Shown: positions 1-7,151, numbered from the stretch's first letter. The stretch is DNA of 16,497 nt from an uncultured Prevotella sp. (GCA_900551055.1 URUK01000046.1:1-16497); one strand, 5' to 3'. Numbers and translations: made by a program. The notes: generated by a model from the sequence alone, not told the origin.

Positions 1-72
1 CTTCAGACACGTGCAAAGGGTTTAGGTATTACAACTATTTCTCTAACAGATTTTTTAAGACAGCTAAGATGA
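1..72 (+). CDS. C-terminal end of an unknown protein (5' end outside window)
   Basis: Frame 1 is open from the window edge to a TGA at 70-72 and encodes 23 residues, with a segment reading GLGITTISLTDFLRQLR. The composition looks like a real protein end with a hydrophobic strand followed by a helix, and a strong terminator-like hairpin follows at 163-190 on the same strand, which fits the end of a transcription unit. Too little is visible to name a family. Chance openness of 23 codons is possible. Confidence 0.4.
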   Translation, partial: LQTRAKGLGITTISLTDFLRQLR

Positions 73-162
73 AATAGCGATATGAGATATATTATACGAG
101 CTGAATAATTAAAATCACACCATTAGAAAGTATCTTAATTTTTCTAATTAAAAAATTTTTAT

Positions 163-198
163 ACGCACTGAGATTTATTTCTTGGTGCGTTTTTATTT
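163..198 (+). terminator. Rho-independent terminator after the left-edge gene
   Basis: An 11-bp stem (ACGCACTGAGA at 163-173 with TCTTGGTGCGT at 180-190, two G-T pairs) encloses the 6-nt loop TTTATT and is followed directly by TTTTATTTT. It would end transcription of the partial gene at 1-72. Confidence 0.8.
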
Positions 199-250
199 TC
201 AGACTACTTCATAAGAACTTCCAACGCTATAGTAAGAAGTCATCCAAAGC

Positions 251-368
251 GATAAAACGCACATCACAACCCTTCAAAACCTAATCAGTGAATAAGACAT
301 AAAGTGTCTGAAAGTGAAAAAACGCGCTTGAAGAAGTCTTAAAGCCTGATTAGTGAGATAAGATAAAA
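251..368. repeat. Imperfect direct repeat, 65-bp period, upstream of small-protein operon
   Basis: Two copies, about 251-303 and 316-368. Aligned with a shift of 65 they share AAAACGC (254-260 and 319-325) and a block of the form CCT(A/G)AT(C/T)AGTGA followed by ATAAGA (280-297 and 345-363). The repeat ends 12 bp before the first gene of the operon, so an operator or promoter role is a reasonable guess. No textbook -33/-7 promoter is evident in it. Confidence 0.5.
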
Positions 369-379
369 ATTCAAGTTTT

Positions 380-721
380 ATGATAATAAAATATTTAAAC
401 AAATTATTCTCTGATGAAGTGCAGTATTCAGGGGACCGTCAGGATTGTGTTTCTCCAGATGTAATCACAAACAAAGAAAACACAGTAATAGTGCCGGACA
501 AATTCAAGAGGGATATAGAAGCACTTGAAACTTACATCGGCAGAAAACTTGAAAGTGGACTCTGCATTAAGGTTGACTTGTCCGAGCTTCTTACCGTAAT
601 ACCGAGAGCAAGGAAAAGAACAGATGCTTATAAGACATTAGTAAAGTACCTTAAGGACGAGTTCGACATAACATTAACAATTAACTCAAAAAAGCAGAAA
701 GGGGATATTCATGAAAAATGA
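380..721 (+). CDS. Small unknown protein, paralogue of the protein at 1315-1572
   Basis: 113 aa, family not recognised. The first ~47 residues are low in recognisable structure. Residues ~48-110 form a domain that recurs in the fourth gene of this operon: both share the order GLCI, then RKR-[TS]-DAYK, then YLK, then DITL-I-S-KQ. The basic, helix-rich character (RARKRTDAYKTLVKYLK) would suit nucleic-acid binding, but that is inference only. The start ATG is taken because nothing in frame precedes it closely and it lies just after the 65-bp repeats. It is the first gene of a five-gene operon, and its 3' end overlaps the next gene by 11 bp. Confidence 0.7.
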   Translation: MIIKYLNKLFSDEVQYSGDRQDCVSPDVITNKENTVIVPDKFKRDIEALETYIGRKLESGLCIKVDLSELLTVIPRARKRTDAYKTLVKYLKDEFDITLTINSKKQKGDIHEK

Positions 722-968
722 AAAGGCAGGAAACGGTGTAAGAGCCTGTAAACATTTTTTCGCATCAACTAAACTCCTCGAATACGGTTTATTAGTGGAG
801 AAAGAGTTTATCGACCATGAAAACGGGAACAGTCTAACAAGGCTTGGTTTCTATAATCACGAAAGCAAGAATATTGGTTCAATTGAGTGCCAAGTCCCTT
901 TACTATGGATATGCAAAATAGTAACTAACAATGAATTACAAACAAATAAAAATCCAAGAATAATATGA
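711..968 (+). CDS. Small unknown protein, operon gene 2
   Basis: 85 aa, family not recognised. It has no signal peptide or membrane segment. The sequence is mixed alpha/beta in look (NSLTRLGFYNHESKNIGSIE may be two strands). Its ATG lies inside the end of the previous gene, and its TGA overlaps the next start in an ATGA arrangement at 965-968, so translational coupling is likely. The tight overlaps on both sides are the main reason to treat it as real. Confidence 0.6.
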   Translation: MKNEKAGNGVRACKHFFASTKLLEYGLLVEKEFIDHENGNSLTRLGFYNHESKNIGSIECQVPLLWICKIVTNNELQTNKNPRII

Positions 969-1318
969 TGAAAATAAAAAGACAGAACGACAACAAAGCA
1001 AGAGTCATAATGAGCAATGGTGACATAATGGAAGTAAAGTACAAGTCGGAGTTGCTGGACAGGATAAGGGAGGACCTCATTGCCATTGAAAACGAATCGT
1101 CGGACTGTGACTCGGAATCTTTCACCGAGGATGACGTTTGGTCGCTTTATGAGTTCCTTTTAATGAGGCACAAGGACGACTGGGTGGTGATTGACGATAT
1201 GAAGGATGACGACGAAGAAGTGGACTCAGACACAGAGGATTCCTATTATGAAGAAGAGTATTTTTATGAGGAGGAACATACTGTCAATGATGAATATGAA
1301 GATAAAACTGACTTGTGA
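965..1318 (+). CDS. Small acidic protein with a D/E-rich C-terminal tail
   Basis: 117 aa, family not recognised. The N-terminal part (to ~residue 27) is basic to neutral and contains a possible beta hairpin (RVIMSNGDIMEVKYKSE). From ~residue 47 the protein becomes strongly acidic, with runs such as DDMKDDDEEVDSDTEDS and EEEYFYEEE, and few basic residues. Such tails occur in DNA-mimic proteins, in single-strand-binding-protein-like tails and in chaperone-like partners; nothing here decides between them. It overlaps the previous gene by 4 bp (ATGA) and the next by 4 bp (GTGA). Confidence 0.65.
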   Translation: MMKIKRQNDNKARVIMSNGDIMEVKYKSELLDRIREDLIAIENESSDCDSESFTEDDVWSLYEFLLMRHKDDWVVIDDMKDDDEEVDSDTEDSYYEEEYFYEEEHTVNDEYEDKTDL

Positions 1319-1572
1319 ATATGAAGAAGCTGTTTAATATAAGTCCACTTTCTATTGGCGATGTATTTACGGTTGGCTTGAAAACCGGACTCTGCATTGA
1401 AACGACCTTGCAGGAAATACTTGGAACATGTCTGCGTGAGAGAAAACGTAGCGACGCTTACAAAGGACGGGTCGGATATTTAAAAAGGAGCTACGATATA
1501 ACATTGATAATCAAATCACAAAAACAAGTAAAATATTATGAAAAAGATATTATTAGTAGGCAAGGTTCGTGA
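1315..1572 (+). CDS. Small unknown protein, second paralogue in the operon
   Basis: 85 aa from a GTG at 1315 that overlaps the previous stop (GTGA); an ATG at 1321 is an equally good start and gives 83 aa. It matches the C-terminal ~60 residues of the protein at 380-721 (shared GLCI, RKRSDAYK, YLK, DITL-I-S-KQ), so the two look like diverged copies of one domain; this one lacks the long N-terminal extension. It is rich in Lys and Arg. The function is unknown. Its 3' end overlaps the next gene by 35 bp. Confidence 0.65.
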   Translation: MNMKKLFNISPLSIGDVFTVGLKTGLCIETTLQEILGTCLRERKRSDAYKGRVGYLKRSYDITLIIKSQKQVKYYEKDIISRQGS

Positions 1573-1975
1573 GATTGAACCTTCCACATTAATGAGTGTT
1601 CAACAGGAAATCCAGAATGTTTTTGACAGTGTTACTGAAGAGGAAGAGGAGCGCAGGGTTGTTTTCTCCGCTTGCAATCCGTCTGACAATGAATTCGAGT
1701 TTACATTCAACCGCACATCCTTGCAGAACTTGGTTGAGGAGGGTGAAATAAACTCCGCCGATGCCGATACCATAACAGGCACAGGACTAAATGGTTTCAG
1801 AATGCCGGAGCCATATCCAAAAGCACCGTTCGGAAGTTATTTCAATACCTTCATCGACATAGATGATTTTATTGAAAGCTACAAGAAGTCTGCAAGGAAG
1901 TTGGGTGCAAGCCGCATGAAGGACATCAAACTGGAGATAACCCCCGAGTATGTAAAGTTAAGGCTGGTATATTGA
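1538..1975 (+). CDS. Unknown 145-aa protein, last gene of small-protein operon
   Basis: 145 aa, family not recognised. There is no signal peptide or transmembrane segment. The N-terminus MKKILLVGKVREIEPSTL looks like a beta strand followed by a loop. An acidic stretch EEEEER lies at ~residues 35-40, and the C-terminus (LEITPEYVKLRLVY) ends in a predicted beta strand. The start overlaps the previous gene by 35 bp, and a strong terminator at 2009-2044 closes the operon. The whole cluster sits immediately before the replication genes, so an accessory, regulatory or anti-host role is possible but unproven. Confidence 0.65.
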   Translation: MKKILLVGKVREIEPSTLMSVQQEIQNVFDSVTEEEEERRVVFSACNPSDNEFEFTFNRTSLQNLVEEGEINSADADTITGTGLNGFRMPEPYPKAPFGSYFNTFIDIDDFIESYKKSARKLGASRMKDIKLEITPEYVKLRLVY

Positions 1976-2008
1976 CAAAATGTAAAAACGTAGTAAAAAG
2001 AATAACGT

Positions 2009-2044
2009 ACCGTCAGGAGTTACCCTCTTGGCGGTTTTTATTTT
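2009..2044 (+). terminator. Terminator of the small-protein operon
   Basis: A fully paired 11-bp stem (ACCGTCAGGAG at 2009-2019 with CTCTTGGCGGT at 2025-2035, two G-T pairs) has the 5-nt loop TTACC and is followed by TTTTATTTT. It begins 33 bp after the stop at 1975. Confidence 0.85.
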
Positions 2045-2074
2045 CTCTTTCTTGAAAAATTACAAGTTGTTTTA

Positions 2075-2096
2075 CAATAAAAATGTCGTTTTATTG
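2075..2096. promoter_or_regulatory. Inverted repeat upstream of the primase gene (candidate operator)
   Basis: Perfect 8-bp arms, CAATAAAA at 2075-2082 and TTTTATTG at 2089-2096, separated by ATGTCG. It lies 70 bp before the start of the primase-like gene and after the operon terminator, where an operator would be expected. It is AT-rich, so some chance pairing must be allowed for. A TACCTGTG at about 2141-2148 resembles a -7 box with one mismatch. Confidence 0.4.
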
Positions 2097-2166
2097 CGCA
2101 AAATGACAAAAAGGGGAATTCTGAAGCCTCCAAATTCTTACCTGTGAATTTAAAAAAAGATATATT

Positions 2167-3141
2167 ATGGAAGAATTAAATTTAAAAATTAAGAACAAGA
2201 TGAAGACAATGCAACAAGTAACATTAACCCAGCGTATCAACTACACAAAGTTCCATCTTGGCTGTGCAACAGTTGACGATGTAGTGAAAATCATCAGGGA
2301 AGGGAACATCTTGATGAATGATTATAAATATGGTCAGTACACATTGAAACAAGCTGTAGAGTACATCAGGAGTTTGAACACCCATGCCGAACAGCAACAA
2401 TGGAAAGAAAGACTGTTGCCTGCTGTGGCTTACAATGGTGTATTCTCAGAAGTGGAAGAATCTCATATTATGCAGTATTCCAACGTGACAGCTATGGACT
2501 TCGATGATATAGAAGGTTATAACGAAATGCAACATTTATGGCGCAGGCTTATAATAACTCCCTGCGTGTATTCAGTTTTCGTTACACCGAGCGGAGGGAG
2601 ACTGAAAGCATTGGTTCTCCATGACAATACCAATCCGAACAATCACAGAGACTTGTATGAACAGCTATTGGCCAAATTCAATATTTCAAACCCTGACACA
2701 AGTTGTAGAGATTTGGCAAGGAGGAACTACCTTAGCTACGATCCGAACATATGGGTGAATCCTAATCCCGTGCCTTACCATTACGTACCTACAATAAAAC
2801 CGATAATCCAAGTACAGCAAGTAAGGCAAGCACAACCTACAAACCATTATGCCAAAACAGGAAAGAAAATATCTGACAGGAGCATAATAAGCATAATGAA
2901 CTCTGTCTGGAAAAGAAACCATCCCGAATATTGGCAGGAAGGACATAGGGCTTGCAGTATCTTCAAGTTGGCCTGTTGGTTGTGCAAGTGGAGAGTTGAA
3001 GAGGATTTGGCTTTGGAGTATTTTATCAAAGGCTGGGAAAGTAATACCATGACGGAAGATGAAATAATAGGCCACGTGACAAATGCCTATAAAACAGAGA
3101 AAGACAACTTCGGTACTGTTGATTTTACATTTTACAAATAA
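2167..3141 (+). CDS. Primase-like replication protein (VirE N-terminal / BT4734-like domain)
   Basis: 324 aa. Residues ~75-200 resemble the BT4734/VirE N-terminal domain, a divergent archaeo-eukaryotic primase fold frequent in Bacteroidota mobile elements: a strand ending in the acidic motif AMDFDDI (D111, D113, D114), then VFVTPSGGRLKALVL (residues 137-151), the usual second core motif of this group, then DTSCRDLARRNYLSYDP. Residues ~255-320 (EGHRACSIFKLACWLCKW...ALEYFI...) resemble the helical C-terminal region that follows such primase domains. It probably makes primers for replication of the element, together with the helicase-like gene downstream and the RepA-like ATPase. The start at 2167 is the first ATG; ATGs at codons 12 and 15 are alternatives. 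Confidence 0.75.
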   Translation: MEELNLKIKNKMKTMQQVTLTQRINYTKFHLGCATVDDVVKIIREGNILMNDYKYGQYTLKQAVEYIRSLNTHAEQQQWKERLLPAVAYNGVFSEVEESHIMQYSNVTAMDFDDIEGYNEMQHLWRRLIITPCVYSVFVTPSGGRLKALVLHDNTNPNNHRDLYEQLLAKFNISNPDTSCRDLARRNYLSYDPNIWVNPNPVPYHYVPTIKPIIQVQQVRQAQPTNHYAKTGKKISDRSIISIMNSVWKRNHPEYWQEGHRACSIFKLACWLCKWRVEEDLALEYFIKGWESNTMTEDEIIGHVTNAYKTEKDNFGTVDFTFYK

Positions 3142-3142
3142 C

Positions 3143-3220
3143 ATGACAAAAAACATTGCAAAAGATGAAGTTCAAAGTAAACCGAAGGCAGGTATGTCAT
3201 GTAATGGTAAAAAACAATAG
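3143..3220 (+). CDS. Possible 25-aa peptide immediately downstream of the primase gene
   Basis: An ATG one base after the primase stop opens a 25-codon frame ending in TAG at 3218-3220. The peptide is basic and contains KPKAGMSCNGKK near its end. Close spacing suggests translational coupling, but it is short enough to arise by chance, and no family is recognised. Confidence 0.25.
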   Translation: MTKNIAKDEVQSKPKAGMSCNGKKQ

Positions 3221-3475
3221 GATAACCAACTCATGCGGCGTTGGCCTACATCTTACGAAAGAGAAAAGAAGTGCAGGATTTTTTCCATAAATTAGGGGTG
3301 ATACTTATATATGCAGGATATTTGGAGATAAAAGGTTGCATACTGTTAACCATGAAGTAGCTTATGTGCAGCTTTTTTTAATTGAATACCGGTTGATACT
3401 TAAATATACGGTAATCCAATGGTAAAACAGTTGCATCCTGTTAACTTTGATATAACAAATGTGCAGCTTTTTTAT
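3204..3475 (+). repeat. 95-bp tandem repeats with hairpin and T-tract (2 clear copies, 1 degenerate)
   Basis: The motif GTGCAG followed by a T-tract occurs at 3271, 3366 and 3461, spaced exactly 95 and 95 bp. Copies 2 (~3296-3380) and 3 (~3391-3475) also share GATACTTA-ATAT at their starts and TTGCAT-CTGTTAAC in the middle, all in register. The first copy is conserved only at its end. In copy 2, AGGTTGCAT (3332-3340) can pair with GTGCAGCTT over 9 bp (G-T pairs included) ahead of the Ts; copy 3 pairs over 8 bp. This fills most of the 513-bp gap between the primase and helicase genes. Tandem small RNAs with terminators, or origin-type repeats, are both possible. Confidence 0.65.
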
Positions 3476-3654
3476 GGGTGGAACAAATATAAACACCGAG
3501 GCAAAATACAAACCACAACATCTTTCTTCTTTCGTTTGAAGTAGGCTTGCGCCGCTTAAGCAAATGAATAATAAAAGTAAAACAACAATGCGTTCCGTTA
3601 ACCTTGTAAATATTGGTGGAACGTACAACAATAACAATTTAAAAGATAGAAAAA

Positions 3655-5559
3655 ATGGAAAAATATTATGATATACCCAAAGGTTGCAGGTACATGAGCG
3701 AAGACCAAACACTTCTTCCTTACTTGCGACAATTCAACAAATTCATACTCAACAAGACCGTTACAGGCTGTGGAGGAACATCGTTATTCTTAAATTCAAG
3801 TATCGACGTAGTAATAATATCCCCACGCTTGCAGGCACTGAAGGACAAACATGAACAACATCCCGACACCTTCCTCTTCCACTCTCCCTATACGAGCAAC
3901 GAGAAAAGGGCGGCAGACATAAAAAGGTTGATGTCGGACTTGAACAGTTACATAAGTCATTGCGGAAGCACACCGTTCACGGACAGGAAATATGCAAAGG
4001 TACTCGTAACATTGGATTCATGCGAAAAGGTGATTGATGTATTGAAAGGTTACGGCGTTATTGACAGTTTTCTTTTTGTGGTTGACGAGTTCCAGTGCCT
4101 TATTGGTGACGCAACTTTCAAGGGAACAACGGACATGAACTTCCTTATCCGTCTTGACTGTGAAGCTAAAAACATCTGCTACCTCTCAGCGACACCCATA
4201 CAAGACATGTTCCTTGACTTTGTTCCACAATTTAAGGGCCTTCCGTACATAAAGCTCGAATGGGATAAAAGCGTGCTTGAAGAACCAAACGTAAGGGAGA
4301 TACAAATGAAGAAGGACGAGAGCGCGGAGAAAGTCTGTGGCAGGATAATAAAGGATTTCAGGGCTAACGGGTATTTTGCGAGAAAAGTGGTAGACGGACA
4401 GGTGGTTTATTCAACGGAGGCCTGCATATTCCTCAATGAAGTAAGGTCAATAATAAACATAATCGTGAAGAACAACCTTAAGCCCGACGAAGTTACGGTA
4501 TTGTGCTCCGAAGGGAAAGTATCAGGACTGCCAAAGGGCTTCAAGACAGGTGGACTATGTACGGACAGGGACAATCCACGTAACAAAACCTTCACGTTCT
4601 GCACCAAGGCATCGTTCGAGGGAGTCGACTTTTATTCAACAAACGCCATGACCTTCGTATTCATCAACGCCGGAAAAGAATGGCAAACCTTGGACATAAT
4701 GCTCGACATACCACAGATACTCGGTAGGCAGAGGCTCGACATAAACCCTTTCCGACACGATGCGGTCATATATTACAAGACAAAACCCTACTGCATGACC
4801 ACAACGGAGTTCAAGGCACAGCAAACGGCGATGGAATACAAGTCAAGCCAAATAATCACACTATACGACATGGCAACCCCTGAAATGAAGGCAATACTTT
4901 TGGAGGCGTTCCGTGACAGGGCTGAAGATAAAAAATTCGTTGACGATTATGTTGACGTGTTGCAGGTAAACGGAAGGCAGACACTCGGGATAAACACTCT
5001 CGTACAGATGGCGATGTGGAACAAATGGCACCAGCGCAGCCACTATTACTCACATTCCTGCCAGCTGACTACAAGCATACAGTCCGCCATAAGCATGAAC
5101 GTAAAGCCGCAGAAGGTAAAGGACTTTGAACAACAATACTACTCTGCAAGCGATAAGGATAGGCTAAAGATATATTCCGACTTCCGTAACACGTGTTCCA
5201 GCCATTACGCAATCATCCTGCAAAACCCGTTCATCGACATACATTATCACGATTGGTATGACAAATTGGGCTACGATGAACTTGCCCGACTTAATTTCGA
5301 TGAACAGAAAATTGAGCAAGAATATGACTATCACTGCAATCACGGGCCGATAATACAGAAGTGCAGGGAAACGTTCACGGTCGGAAACTTTTACACTAAG
5401 CCCGAGGTGAAGAATATACTACAACAAATCTATGACGGTCTTGGTCTTGTGGGAAAGAAGGCAAAGGCAAACGAGCTTGAAGTGTACATGAATGTCAAGG
5501 AACGTATGATTACCGATGACGAAGGCAACAGAAAGGAAGGTTACTTGATACTGCCGTAA
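3655..5559 (+). CDS. SF2 helicase-like ATPase with atypical Walker A
   Basis: 634 aa. Helicase superfamily 2 motifs appear in the right order: a P-loop-like segment NKTVTGCGGTS (residues 33-43), VTLDSCEKV (118-126, motif Ia-like), the Walker B FVVDEFQ (141-147, DEFQ instead of DEAD/DEAH), LSATP (177-181, motif III), TKASFEGVDFYS (316-327, motif V-like) and QILGRQR (353-359, motif VI with two Arg). The Walker A lysine is missing (GCGGT where GxGKT is expected); K34 lies just before it. I recall similar forms in Bacteroidota phages and plasmids. The ~270 C-terminal residues are unassigned. It probably unwinds or remodels DNA during replication of the element, working with the primase-like protein upstream. 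No clear promoter was found; the 95-bp repeats precede it. Confidence 0.75.
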   Translation: MEKYYDIPKGCRYMSEDQTLLPYLRQFNKFILNKTVTGCGGTSLFLNSSIDVVIISPRLQALKDKHEQHPDTFLFHSPYTSNEKRAADIKRLMSDLNSYISHCGSTPFTDRKYAKVLVTLDSCEKVIDVLKGYGVIDSFLFVVDEFQCLIGDATFKGTTDMNFLIRLDCEAKNICYLSATPIQDMFLDFVPQFKGLPYIKLEWDKSVLEEPNVREIQMKKDESAEKVCGRIIKDFRANGYFARKVVDGQVVYSTEACIFLNEVRSIINIIVKNNLKPDEVTVLCSEGKVSGLPKGFKTGGLCTDRDNPRNKTFTFCTKASFEGVDFYSTNAMTFVFINAGKEWQTLDIMLDIPQILGRQRLDINPFRHDAVIYYKTKPYCMTTTEFKAQQTAMEYKSSQIITLYDMATPEMKAILLEAFRDRAEDKKFVDDYVDVLQVNGRQTLGINTLVQMAMWNKWHQRSHYYSHSCQLTTSIQSAISMNVKPQKVKDFEQQYYSASDKDRLKIYSDFRNTCSSHYAIILQNPFIDIHYHDWYDKLGYDELARLNFDEQKIEQEYDYHCNHGPIIQKCRETFTVGNFYTKPEVKNILQQIYDGLGLVGKKAKANELEVYMNVKERMITDDEGNRKEGYLILP

Positions 5560-5569
5560 TTTAACCGTG

Positions 5570-5815
5570 TTGTAAAAGGCCGTAAACCGCCTTGTAAAAG
5601 ACCGCAAATTACCCTCCGTTTGACCGCCTCTCATCGTGTAATCTGCCGTATATTGCAAAATCAGGGGTGTAAACTACCTGTCTTATATAATCCATATATA
5701 ATTTTATATCGGTAAAACACTGTGTAACAATGGATTAAGTAAGACAACAAGGACTGTTTGCATTGACACTTAACACTCGATTTACACCCCTCAGAATGAC
5801 ATTTTACACCCCATG
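5570..5815. other. Candidate replication origin: 22-bp iterons, TTTACACCCC boxes, AT-rich stretch
   Basis: Right after the helicase gene, TTGTAAAAGGCCGTAAACC at 5570 recurs as TTGTAAAAGACCGCAAATTACC at 5592, giving a 22-bp period with a weaker third unit from 5614. Beyond this, GGGGTGTAAA at 5664-5673 faces two opposite-strand copies, TTTACACCCC at 5781-5790 and TTTACACCCC at 5803-5812. Between them lies a very AT-rich stretch (about 5680-5715). Iterons, an AT-rich unwinding region and adjacent primase, helicase and RepA-like genes are typical of a plasmid-like origin. This is an inference from layout. Confidence 0.5.
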
Positions 5816-5844
5816 ACAAACAAGTCTACACCAACAAAAAGGAC

Positions 5845-5880
5845 ATGAAAAAGCCACCCCGAAGGGTGGCAATTATTTTT
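5845..5880 (-). terminator. Bidirectional terminator after the RepA-like gene
   Basis: A perfect 7-bp stem GCCACCC (5853-5859) / GGGTGGC (5864-5870) with a 4-nt loop; on the minus strand the loop reads TTCG and the stem is followed by TTTTTC. On the plus strand the same stem is followed by AATTATTTTTT, so it may work both ways. It starts ten bases from the minus-strand gene's TGA at 5881. Confidence 0.85.
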
Positions 5881-7122
5881 TCAGGCACTGATACGGCCTT
5901 TAGTTTTAAGCCTTGCGATTGTCCTGTTAACAGTTTTTGTACTCAAGCGCAACTTGTTTGCTATGGCGCTCTGTTTCATCCCTTTAGAGAGCATGGCAAT
6001 AATCTTTTCCTCTTTCTCATATGTAACCTTTTGGTTAGGGGCTTTTTGTATTGATGTACCTGTTGCGGGCGTGACATCGCTTATTTTTACGGTTTTCTGT
6101 TCTAATGGTGCGGCTTCATCTTTTTGCATCACATCATGATACTCAAAATGCAGGTATGGCGTTGTTACACGTTTTACTACAATGACATTCCCGTCCTTGG
6201 GCATTTTCCTGTTCTTTTGCACTTTCAACATCTTATAGTCCTCACCAAATCGTGTAGGGAGTAGGGCAATACGGGATGCAGACAAGTTCCCAAGGTATGC
6301 GGATCCATAAAAATTCTCGTTGATACGGCCCGGAACTGTTTTAGTCGTATGCGTTATAATTATAAAAGTTACGTAAAACCCATCGGCCCTAGCCTTCTCC
6401 TTTATACTGTTTTGCCGTAAAAATAAGTCCCTGTATGCATTCGCCGAAGAGGTCGGAATGATTGCTGACAGGTTGTCAATGCAAATGGTTACGTCTGACT
6501 TCCCATTATAGACAAAACTTTCAATGGAATCAAACAGTTCCTGCACAGTGCTGTAAACATGACTGATTCTCTTGAGATTGTCAGGATAATGATAATCGGG
6601 ATTAAACCTCATCTTAATATCGTCGTCCGAAAGTTCCGCGTCAAAGTAATACACACGCTGTGGCCTTGGTGCAGATGGCACTTCCTGTTCGGAGAGCAAG
6701 TGGGTTTTCGAGCCGTTGGCTATACCTATGCACATATCCATTGCAAGCGTACTCTTGCCTTCACCGTCGGAACTGTAGATAACCAAAGTATCGCCTTTAC
6801 ATAACAATTTGCCACATAACTGCAAATCATCAGGGCCAACACGCGGTTTTGCACAGACTTCGTTCAACGTTTCGGCTTTGGGAGGTGTTACGGGATTTGT
6901 TGCCGGGTTAATAGTCGTGTTCTGCTTGGAAACTTCCAGCCCTGACTCCTTTTTCTTTTTACAAAGCCAATAATAGGCATAGCTTTTAAAGAAATACCAA
7001 CCACCAATAACAACAAGGCATGGCAAACACGCCTTTCCTACATACCCCCATGAAACGTTACCGCTTATCTCAACCTTTGGAGGGTAGCCACCAATAGTAA
7101 CTTTTTTATTTTCTGTTTCCAT
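5881..7122 (-). CDS. RepA-like RecA-fold ATPase with N-terminal membrane segment and C-terminal HTH
   Basis: 413 aa. Residues ~27-53 form one hydrophobic segment (YVGKACLPCLVVIGGWYFF onwards) followed by KKKK, which suggests a membrane anchor with the rest of the protein in the cytoplasm. Residues ~95-320 are a RepA/DnaB-type RecA ATPase (AAA_25-like): Walker A SSDGEGKST (117-125, K123), VYYFDAELS (157-165), Walker B VTICIDNLSA (211-220, D216) and THTTK (257-261). Residues ~370-411 look like a helix-turn-helix (QSAIANKLRLSTKTVNRTIA). In plasmids such ATPases are replicative helicases or initiators. The gene faces the helicase gene across the candidate origin. Its promoter overlaps a perfect palindrome, so self-regulation through the HTH is plausible. 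Confidence 0.75.
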   Translation of the reverse strand: METENKKVTIGGYPPKVEISGNVSWGYVGKACLPCLVVIGGWYFFKSYAYYWLCKKKKESGLEVSKQNTTINPATNPVTPPKAETLNEVCAKPRVGPDDLQLCGKLLCKGDTLVIYSSDGEGKSTLAMDMCIGIANGSKTHLLSEQEVPSAPRPQRVYYFDAELSDDDIKMRFNPDYHYPDNLKRISHVYSTVQELFDSIESFVYNGKSDVTICIDNLSAIIPTSSANAYRDLFLRQNSIKEKARADGFYVTFIIITHTTKTVPGRINENFYGSAYLGNLSASRIALLPTRFGEDYKMLKVQKNRKMPKDGNVIVVKRVTTPYLHFEYHDVMQKDEAAPLEQKTVKISDVTPATGTSIQKAPNQKVTYEKEEKIIAMLSKGMKQSAIANKLRLSTKTVNRTIARLKTKGRISA

Positions 7123-7151
7123 AATAAAATTTTAAAATTAAAAATTATGGA

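Noticed and set aside
1..379. Left attachment site as a second copy of the tRNA-Met 3' end
   Set aside because: No string resembling the tRNA T-arm and acceptor end was found in the left region; the left border is probably outside the window.
2686..3156. Minus-strand 156-aa frame opposite the primase gene
   Set aside because: Overlaps the conserved primase region and shows no protein-like pattern.
3204..3475. CRISPR array
   Set aside because: Repeats are long (95 bp), only two or three copies, without short identical repeats separated by unique spacers, and no cas genes are seen.
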